Positions 1 through 5,333 of a DNA stretch of 5,333 nt are shown one piece after another (positions within the stretch are counted from its first letter, which is position 1; every line of letters starts with the position of its first letter). A program made the position numbers and the translations under genes. The DNA comes from Marinobacterium sp. xm-d-530. Lineage in GTDB: Bacteria; Pseudomonadota; Gammaproteobacteria; Pseudomonadales; Balneatricaceae. The DNA is taken from contig CATEEE010000038.1 of assembly GCA_949499045.1 (NCBI GenBank), forward strand, positions 1 to 5,333, given 5' to 3'. The notes beneath the pieces are model-generated. The model did not search any database and was not told the origin of the DNA. It saw nothing but the letters and a program-made list of their open reading frames with translations.

Positions 1-3000
1 CAGACAGTCGCCAGCGTTCAATCGCAACTGCACTCGACTAACTTTTCTGGATCACTGTTTGCTGGAAGCTTCTTAACTGAGATTCTACTGGCCTGTGGTG
101 CGATCATCTGTCTTCCACGTCAGTTCCACGTCACCATTGTAGAAAACATCAAACACAACAACCTTAGAATCGCCCGCTGGCTCTTCCCTGCTTACCTATT
201 CTTGCTGGCACTGTTTGTTCTACCCATCGCATCGGCAGGTGCCATCTCGCTACCGACTTTTGCGCTCAATCCAGACTCATGGGTACTTACGTTACCTTTA
301 AGTCAAGGCTATCCGGGGCTGGCAACCTTTGCCTTTATAGGCGGCCTATCTGCAGCTACCAGCATGGTCATCGTAGCCTCTATAACATTGGCTACCATGG
401 TCTGTAACGATATTGTCATCCCTATTTTGCTGCGCATTCCAAGTCTTCGCATTGCAGAGAGCAAAGATCTTGGCCGACTACTCCTAAGTGTTCGCCGCAT
501 TACCATCTTCCTGCTTTTGTTGATGGGCTACTTCTACTACCGAATTCTGGGCGATCAAGGCTCTCTGGCCTCTTTTGGTCTACTCGCTTTTGTCGCAGCG
601 ATTCAATTCTTACCCAGCATTATTGGTGCGCTGTACTGGAAAGCAGGCAATCGAAACGGTGCGATTGCCGGTCTAGTCAGTGGTTTTGCACTCTGGTGCT
701 ATACCCTGGTCTACCCCGTATTCGAGGTCGCCAATTTAGTACCTGACACACTGATTCGTGACGGCGTTATACCCAGTTGGTTGCAGCCAACCTCCCTCTT
801 TGGCATTCAAGGCATCAACCCTCTGACTCATGGTGTAATTTGGTCTCTGGGGATCAATATTCTGGCCTACTATGTGGTTTCTAACTTAACGCGTGCTCGC
901 CTAGTCGATCGTATTCAAGCCAGTGCCTACGTCGATAGCCGTCGTGACGAAACAACAGAGCCTGGCCGCCAGACGACACCTGTCACCATCAGTGATCTAC
1001 AGATGCTAGCTGAACGTTTCTTGGGCATTCGCCGCACGCAAGAAGCGATGAACGAGTACTGGATCAGTCGAGATGAAGAGCCTCTGCCCGCCGGTGTCAA
1101 AGCCGATAGCGAGCTGATTCAATACATAGAACGCTTGTTAGCGGGTGTCATCGGCGCTTCATCAGCACGAATCGTTATGGACTCAACGCTGCGTGGTAAA
1201 GACATGCAGATTGGCGATGTCGTGGCGATTGTTGATGAGGCCTCACAAGCACTGCGTTTCAACAAATCCCTTCTACAGTCGACGATAGAAAATGTCTCTC
1301 TAGGGATCAGCGTTGTTGACCAGAAGTACCGTTTGGTTGCCTGGAACCAAAAATTCATCGACATGTTCGACTATCCAGAAGAGTTGATGAGTGTTGGCCG
1401 ACCTATAGAAGAGATCATTCGTTTTAATGCCGTTCACGGTGAATATGGTTTCTCTGGCAACTCAATCGATGAACAAGTTGAACAGCGCATGCAGCTGTTG
1501 CAGTCTGGTAAACCACACGGTTTCGAACGCTACCGCCCTAATGGCCAAGTACTTGAAGTGCGAGGCAACCCAATGCCGGATGGCGGTTACGTCAACACTT
1601 ACATGGACATTACCGAGCATAAGCGTGTCGAAGATGCTCTGCGTGAAAGTGAGCAGAACATTCGCGTCTATACCGATAACGTCCCGGTCATGATCAGCTA
1701 TCTGGATCCGGAACAGAACTACCTATTCGTCAACAAAGCCTTTGCCGATGGCGTTGGTATCAACCGCCACACCATTGCCGGCACGCCTAGCCATGCCATC
1801 ATGCCTAAAGATCAGTATGAGCTACGCCAACCGTTTGTTAGACGTGTATTACAGGGTGAACGAGTCAAATTTGAAGCTCGCTTACCGACCCAAGACGACT
1901 CACTGCGTTTTGCTGAGCTAACGATGATTCCACATATTGGCGAGTACGGTGACATCTTGGGTTACTTCACACTCTATCAAGATATAACAGAACGCCGTAA
2001 CGCTGAGATCGCTCTACAAGAGACCAATGAGAACCTTGAGAAACGCGTCGAAGAGCGTACACAAGCCGTATCACTGATCAACAAAGAGCTACGTAAAGAG
2101 AACACCGTCCGCGCTCTGATGGAAGATGAACTACGCCAAGCTAAATCGGACGCTGATGCGGCCAACTTAGGTAAAACACGCTTCCTTGCTGCAGCTAGCC
2201 ACGACCTACTACAGCCACTGAATGCGGCTCGTCTATTTACATCAGCACTGGCACAACAAAGCCATCAAAACGAGACCGCACAACTGGTTGATAACTTAGA
2301 CGGTGCTTTACGGTCTGCAGAGGAGCTGATCACCGCCATTCTGGATATTTCTAAATTGGATGCCGGTGCGCTTGAGCCTAATTTGACTCACTTCTCTATC
2401 CAGAACGTCTTCTCAAATCTTGATACTGAGTTCACCGCAATGGCAGAGAAGAAAGGGCTGAAATTCAAGAGTATCGACTGCAAAGCGGTGGTGCATTCAG
2501 ACCAAACATTAATACGTCGAATTCTGCAGAACTTCATCTCAAATGCGATCCGTTACACCACCTCAGGGAGAGTGCTATTAGGGGTCCGCCACCACAATAA
2601 CTTTATCCGTATCGAAGTTTGGGATACCGGCGTGGGCATTGCTGAAGATAAGATCTCTGAGGTGTTTGAAGAGTTTCGTCGCATCGACAACCCTCGCCAC
2701 TCTGAAGTTCAAGGCCTCGGGCTAGGCTTGGCGATTACAGAGCGTATAGCGAAGATGCTGAAACACAAATTGAGTGTTCGGTCTTGGCCGACCAAAGGCA
2801 CCGTCTTCAGTGTTGACGTGCCACTGGGCGATCCTGCTCTTGCTGTGAAGCAGAAACCACAACAGCGTGGCTGGATCCGCTCTAAAGGCCTTAACGGTGT
2901 CAATGTATTGGTCATTGATAACGAACCGAAAATTCTAGAGGGGATGACCGCGCTACTAACGGGATGGAGCTGTGAGGTACGAACCGCCCTATCCATTCAG

Positions 3001-3264
3001 GCATCAGTCGATGCATGCAGTAATGGCGTATTCACGCCCGATATTTTGCTGGTCGATTATCACCTTGGCGAGACCGACACCGGCATCATGGCCCTGAAAG
3101 CGCTGGCCGATCTGGGTCTAGGCGACGTGCCAGCGATCATCATCACCGCTGACAGAACGGATGAGGTCAAAGCTGAGATTACCGGACATGGCGCAATACT
3201 GCTGAACAAACCGGTCAAACCGGCCGCCCTGCGCCAGCTAATCAGTAAAAACGTCTCGAAGTAG
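1..3264 (+). CDS. SSS-transporter/PAS/PAS hybrid sensor histidine kinase with C-terminal receiver (5' partial)
   Basis: The reading frame is open from base 1 to the TAG at 3262-3264, giving 1087 visible residues (numbered from base 1). Comparison with PutP-type transporters suggests that about 200 N-terminal residues lie upstream. Visible residues 1-300 are hydrophobic with about seven membrane segments. They carry the LPRQFHV loop (38-44) and an Ala/Thr/Ser-rich helix (118-137), as in SSS-type sensor kinases such as CbrA. A STAC-like linker (about 329-415) follows, then PAS_7-like (422-541) and PAS_4-like (547-667) domains and a charged coiled coil (668-720). The HisKA box is ASHDLLQPLNA with phospho-acceptor His734. 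The ATPase has an N box (NFISNAIRY, from 844), DTGVG (875-879) and GLGLGLA (905-911). The receiver has Asp973, phospho-acceptor Asp1019, Thr1049 and Lys1070. Predicted role: an inner-membrane sensor of a solute or of its flux, using a His-Asp relay. Ligand and output are unknown. The kinase half resembles NahK/ErcS'-type hybrids, so the name CbrA is not assigned. Confidence 0.93.
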   Translation, partial: QTVASVQSQLHSTNFSGSLFAGSFLTEILLACGAIICLPRQFHVTIVENIKHNNLRIARWLFPAYLFLLALFVLPIASAGAISLPTFALNPDSWVLTLPLSQGYPGLATFAFIGGLSAATSMVIVASITLATMVCNDIVIPILLRIPSLRIAESKDLGRLLLSVRRITIFLLLLMGYFYYRILGDQGSLASFGLLAFVAAIQFLPSIIGALYWKAGNRNGAIAGLVSGFALWCYTLVYPVFEVANLVPDTLIRDGVIPSWLQPTSLFGIQGINPLTHGVIWSLGINILAYYVVSNLTRARLVDRIQASAYVDSRRDETTEPGRQTTPVTISDLQMLAERFLGIRRTQEAMNEYWISRDEEPLPAGVKADSELIQYIERLLAGVIGASSARIVMDSTLRGKDMQIGDVVAIVDEASQALRFNKSLLQSTIENVSLGISVVDQKYRLVAWNQKFIDMFDYPEELMSVGRPIEEIIRFNAVHGEYGFSGNSIDEQVEQRMQLLQSGKPHGFERYRPNGQVLEVRGNPMPDGGYVNTYMDITEHKRVEDALRESEQNIRVYTDNVPVMISYLDPEQNYLFVNKAFADGVGINRHTIAGTPSHAIMPKDQYELRQPFVRRVLQGERVKFEARLPTQDDSLRFAELTMIPHIGEYGDILGYFTLYQDITERRNAEIALQETNENLEKRVEERTQAVSLINKELRKENTVRALMEDELRQAKSDADAANLGKTRFLAAASHDLLQPLNAARLFTSALAQQSHQNETAQLVDNLDGALRSAEELITAILDISKLDAGALEPNLTHFSIQNVFSNLDTEFTAMAEKKGLKFKSIDCKAVVHSDQTLIRRILQNFISNAIRYTTSGRVLLGVRHHNNFIRIEVWDTGVGIAEDKISEVFEEFRRIDNPRHSEVQGLGLGLAITERIAKMLKHKLSVRSWPTKGTVFSVDVPLGDPALAVKQKPQQRGWIRSKGLNGVNVLVIDNEPKILEGMTALLTGWSCEVRTALSIQASVDACSNGVFTPDILLVDYHLGETDTGIMALKALADLGLGDVPAIIITADRTDEVKAEITGHGAILLNKPVKPAALRQLISKNVSK

Positions 3265-3266
3265 GG

Positions 3267-4895
3267 TCACACTCCAGCCTTCCACCCAGACGTAATCGGA
3301 TAACGTCGATCGCGACCAAAACCACGATTGGTAATCCGTGTGCCGATCGGCGCTTGGCGTCGTTTATACTCGTTAATATCGATCAGACGAATGACTCGCA
3401 GCACATCGGCTTCGTTGTAACCCTCTGCAATAATCATCTCAGCGCTGTAATCATGCTCAACATACATCTCGATGATTGCATCCAACTGATCATAATCCGG
3501 CAAACTGTCTTGGTCTGTCTGATCAGGGCGCAGTTCAGCTGACGGTGGACGCGTGATGACACGCTCCGGAATAACGGGACTGATGGTGTTGCGGTAACGC
3601 GATAGTTCATAGACTAGCGTCTTAGGAATATCTTTAAGGACACAGAAACCACCGGCCATATCACCGTACAACGTTGAATATCCGACAGCCGTTTCCGATT
3701 TATTGCTGGTGGTAAGAACGAGGTAGCCCTTCTTATTAGAAATCGCCATCAAAACGACGCCACGACAACGTGCTTGCAGGTTCTCTTCTGTCGCATCGAC
3801 TTCCGTACCTGCGAATTCACCTGACAACTCATGCATAAACGCTTCATACATCGGCTCAATCGAAAGCACCGAGTGGCGGATACCTAAGGCCTCGGCCTCA
3901 AGTGCAGCATCTTCAATACTGATCGACGAAGTGTACTTAAACGGCATCATGACACACTCAACGCGATCAGGGCCCAACGCATCCACCGCGACAGCCGCTG
4001 TTAAAGCAGAATCGATACCACCAGAAAGGCCAAAGACAACACCTTTAAACCCGTTCTTGTTCACATAGTCACGAACCCCCATCACCAGCGTTTGGTAAAC
4101 CATACTGTAGTGATCGCCTTCAGACGTTGAAGGCTGTAGCGGCTGTACTAAACCAGATTCAAGATCGATAGAGACTTTATAGACACCCTCTTCATGGTGA
4201 GGGGCCATGTAGGCTAACTGCCCTTTGGCATCGACAACCTGCGAACCGCCATCAAAGACCAACTCATCCTGCCCACCCACTTGGTTTACGTAGACAATCG
4301 GTGCTTTTGCGGTAATCGAACGATCTTGTAAGGCTTCGGTGCGTTCATTGGTTTTACCCATGTGATACGGGGAGGCATTGGGAACAAGAATCGCTTTAAC
4401 ACCCGCTTCAGCCTGACGCTGCGTAGGCGCTTTTTCCCAAATATCGGCGCAAATCTGAAGACCTAAGGTATGACCTTTAAACTCAAAAACACCGTCATTG
4501 GTGTGTGGTTCAAAGTAGCGATCTTCATCAAAGACACGGTAGTTAGGCAGGTGTTGTTTAGCGTACTCGATCAACACCTCACCCTCTTCAATGATGGCCG
4601 CCATGTTACGTAACTCGCCATCTTTCTCAGCGGGATAACCAACCAACAGAGCAATACCACGAACGTCTGCTTTTAGACGGGCCAAAGCCTCATCCACACG
4701 TCGTTTAAGACTTGGACGCAACAGCAGATCTTCAGGCGGATAACCGGTAATAGAGAGCTCAGAAAAGACGATAATATCCGTATCACCCTGAGACGCTGCA
4801 TCCATAGCAGCATCGATCATCTTTTGGGTATTACCGGGAATATCACCGACCAAGAAGTTAATCTGCGCCAGCGCAACAACAAGTTTTTGAGACAT
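3267..4895 (-). CDS. nadE: Glutamine-dependent NAD+ synthetase
   Basis: This 542-residue cytoplasmic enzyme amidates nicotinic acid adenine dinucleotide to NAD+ using ATP and glutamine, the last step of NAD+ synthesis. The N-terminal half (about 1-245) is a nitrilase-type glutaminase with the expected Glu-Lys-Cys triad: Glu46 in FSELSITGYPPEDLL, Lys113 in EYAKQHLPNYR and Cys149 in LQICADIWE. The C-terminal half (about 271-542) is the synthetase, with the PP-loop SGGIDS at 291-296, TSNKSE at 396-401 and the family-typical end GFGRDRRYP at 525-533. Length is normal for the two-domain form and no key residue is missing. I chose the ATG at 4893-4895 (MSQKLVVALAQ) because homologues begin just before the VALAQ strand. 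An in-frame ATG at 4976 would add 27 unconserved residues, run through a REP-like hairpin and lie upstream of the likely -10 box. The Shine-Dalgarno is weak: GAAG lies 15 nt from the ATG. The gene is convergent with the sensor kinase. Confidence 0.97.
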   Translation of the reverse strand: MSQKLVVALAQINFLVGDIPGNTQKMIDAAMDAASQGDTDIIVFSELSITGYPPEDLLLRPSLKRRVDEALARLKADVRGIALLVGYPAEKDGELRNMAAIIEEGEVLIEYAKQHLPNYRVFDEDRYFEPHTNDGVFEFKGHTLGLQICADIWEKAPTQRQAEAGVKAILVPNASPYHMGKTNERTEALQDRSITAKAPIVYVNQVGGQDELVFDGGSQVVDAKGQLAYMAPHHEEGVYKVSIDLESGLVQPLQPSTSEGDHYSMVYQTLVMGVRDYVNKNGFKGVVFGLSGGIDSALTAAVAVDALGPDRVECVMMPFKYTSSISIEDAALEAEALGIRHSVLSIEPMYEAFMHELSGEFAGTEVDATEENLQARCRGVVLMAISNKKGYLVLTTSNKSETAVGYSTLYGDMAGGFCVLKDIPKTLVYELSRYRNTISPVIPERVITRPPSAELRPDQTDQDSLPDYDQLDAIIEMYVEHDYSAEMIIAEGYNEADVLRVIRLIDINEYKRRQAPIGTRITNRGFGRDRRYPITSGWKAGV

Positions 4896-4933
4896 AAAAT
4901 GATCTAAAATCTTCAAATAAAATAGATTCGCAG

Positions 4934-4939
4934 AGTATA
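4934..4939 (-). promoter_or_regulatory. Probable -10 box of the nadE promoter
   Basis: On the minus strand this reads TATACT, five of six matches to the sigma-70 -10 consensus. It lies about 38 nt before the chosen nadE ATG, in an AT-rich leader, so transcription would start near 4927 and leave a short 5' UTR of about 30 nt. No good -35 hexamer is visible at 16-18 bp spacing; TACAAG is the best candidate and is poor. The call therefore rests on the -10 match and its position, and the promoter may be weak or activator-dependent. Confidence 0.4.
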
Positions 4940-4959
4940 ACCCAATGTGATGCCGTGCT

Positions 4960-4998
4960 TGTAGGAGGGAATTCAAGCAAAGCTTGAAACCCCGAACC
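4960..4998 (+). repeat. REP-like hairpin element, copy 1
   Basis: The element begins TGTAGGAGG (4960-4968). An imperfect hairpin follows: GGG (4967-4969) pairs with CCC (4990-4992), and inside that TTCAAGC (4972-4978) pairs perfectly with GCTTGAA (4982-4988) around an AAA loop. It ends CCGAACC. A GTAG head followed by an imperfect palindrome is the layout of REP elements mobilised by REP-associated tyrosine transposases (RAYTs). Copy 2 lies 106 bp away in the same orientation with the same head, AAA loop and a similar CCGACC end. It sits immediately upstream of the nadE promoter region. Family membership is inferred from structure and needs a genome-wide copy count. Confidence 0.55.
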
Positions 4999-5020
4999 TG
5001 TTAGAGCCTTCTCGCATTCG

Positions 5021-5046
5021 TGGTGACTGGCTTCAGCCTGTCACCA
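5021..5046. repeat. Long inverted repeat (stem-loop) between the two REP-like elements
   Basis: TGGTGAC (5021-5027) pairs perfectly with GTCACCA (5040-5046). After a T/T mismatch, GGC (5029-5031) pairs with GCC (5036-5038) around a TTCA loop, giving ten pairs in all. The structure can form on either strand. There is no T-run directly 3' of it on either strand, so it does not look like a simple intrinsic terminator. Its position midway between two REP-like hairpins suggests a mosaic repeat cluster of BIME type. A protein-binding operator is an alternative. Confidence 0.5.
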
Positions 5047-5050
5047 CCCA

Positions 5051-5089
5051 ATAAAAAACATCCCCTGTAGGAGGCTTCCCAAAGGGACG
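5051..5089 (-). terminator. Possible intrinsic terminator of the pilin gene
   Basis: Read on the minus strand, CGTCCC (5084-5089) can pair with GGGATG (5059-5064), six pairs including one G-T wobble. Six T residues (5053-5058) follow directly. The T-run begins about 40 nt after the pilin stop codon, a normal place for a terminator. The 19-nt loop is long, and this stem competes with the REP-like hairpin of copy 2, which uses the same bases differently, so efficiency is uncertain. Confidence 0.4.
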
Positions 5090-5095
5090 CCGACC
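5066..5095 (+). repeat. REP-like hairpin element, copy 2
   Basis: The element begins with the same TGTAGGAGG (5066-5074) as copy 1. The hairpin pairs GGC (5073-5075) with GCC (5089-5091) and, after one T/C mismatch, TCCC (5077-5080) with GGGA (5084-5087), around an AAA loop. It ends CCGACC. The stem sequence differs from copy 1 while the head, loop and tail are kept, which is what diverged members of a REP family look like. It lies directly after the stop codon of the pilin gene and overlaps that gene's probable terminator. Confidence 0.55.
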
Positions 5096-5099
5096 GCTT

Positions 5100-5333
5100 T
5101 TATTCATCCGTTGAAATTTGGCAGAAACTTGGCAAATACTCACTAGGAATCAACGAGTCATCCGAATCATCACTCACACAACGCCAAGTTGTCGGGAAGT
5201 CAGGGTTCTCTGCTCTTAGGACAAACCGACGCCCTTCCAGCTCATCAATATTGGCAATCGAAACTCGAATCTCACCTGCGCTATGGCTCCACCAAGCATT
5301 TTTCACGTAGGCCGAGTTATCGCCAAAATACTC
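5100..5333 (-). CDS. Probable type IV pilin, C-terminal 77 residues (5' partial)
   Basis: The frame is open from the window edge to the TAA at 5100-5102. The visible part has the usual C-terminal layout of type IV pilins. A segment with alternating small and hydrophobic residues (GEIRVSIAN, visible residues 20-28) is followed by a strand (GRRFVLRAE, 34-42). Then come WRC (50-52) and YLPSFC (66-71), so Cys52 and Cys71 could form the disulfide that closes the pilin D-region loop. That loop is very acidic (DDSDD) and the protein ends with a short acidic tail. The N-terminal prepilin peptidase site and hydrophobic helix that would settle the call lie outside the window. A minor pilin or pseudopilin is possible. 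A GTG at 5306 is in frame, but the homology-like region continues upstream of it, so it is not taken as the start. The gene lies upstream of nadE on the same strand, 204 bp away. Confidence 0.6.
   Translation of the reverse strand, partial: EYFGDNSAYVKNAWWSHSAGEIRVSIANIDELEGRRFVLRAENPDFPTTWRCVSDDSDDSLIPSEYLPSFCQISTDE

Noticed and set aside
202..204. TTG codon as the start of the kinase gene
   Set aside because: It falls in the middle of a membrane segment, and the frame is open to base 1 with conserved SSS residues (LPRQFHV) upstream, so the gene starts outside the window.
1427..1693. Same-strand 88-codon open frame overlapping the first PAS domain
   Set aside because: It is out of frame with clearly conserved PAS coding sequence and its translation is low-complexity and family-less.
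2709..2996. Open antisense frame of 95 codons inside the kinase gene
   Set aside because: It lies opposite the conserved ATPase and receiver codons, its translation resembles no family I recognise, and it has no visible start signals. It is a shadow of the real gene. The same holds for the antisense frames at 309-506, 1119-1364 and 1977-2165.
3211..3223. CCGGT-CAA-ACCGG hairpin, with TTTGTT following on the minus strand, as a nadE terminator
   Set aside because: The stem is only five pairs with a poor T-tract, and it is explained by the repeated Lys-Pro-Val-Lys-Pro codons around the conserved receiver lysine. Too weak to list as a feature.
3342..3351. Perfect 10-bp palindrome GCCGATCGGC as an operator or terminator
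   Set aside because: It lies within conserved nadE codons (Ala-Pro-Ile-Gly), has no T-run, and a palindrome of this size is expected by chance.
3354..3542. 62-codon plus-strand open frame opposite the nadE 3' end
   Set aside because: It is antisense to well-conserved NadE residues and has no recognisable product or ribosome binding site.
4960..5095. CRISPR array
   Set aside because: There are only two repeat-like units with different stems, unequal spacing and no array. They fit REP-like elements better.

Overview
The window carries three genes of a Gram-negative bacterium. They are the 3' part of a transporter-fused hybrid sensor kinase (+ strand, 5' end outside the window), a complete glutamine-dependent NAD+ synthetase (nadE, - strand), and the last 77 codons of what looks like a type IV pilin (- strand, 5' end outside the window). 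The protein families and the REP-like hairpins next to nadE suggest a gammaproteobacterium, possibly a marine Oceanospirillales or Pseudomonas relative. This is an inference from family resemblance, not from a marker gene.

Layout: positions 1-3264 encode the second half of a sodium:solute symporter (SSS/SLC5) membrane domain, then a STAC-like linker, two PAS domains, a coiled coil, a HisKA/HATPase kinase core and a C-terminal receiver domain. The gene ends tail-to-tail with nadE (3267-4895), leaving only 2 bp between the stop codons. A 204-bp gap (4896-5099) separates nadE from the pilin gene. It holds a probable nadE promoter, two REP-like hairpins that both begin TGTAGGAGG and close on an AAA loop, a third long hairpin between them, and a possible intrinsic terminator for the pilin gene.

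Nothing shows that the three genes work together. The kinase is predicted to sense an unidentified solute, or its transport, and to pass phosphate to a regulator not encoded here. NadE performs the last step of NAD+ synthesis and is a housekeeping gene. The pilin would be part of a surface pilus or pseudopilus. The most distinctive parts are the domain architecture of the kinase and the hairpin cluster upstream of nadE. I did not find a convincing new multi-gene system.
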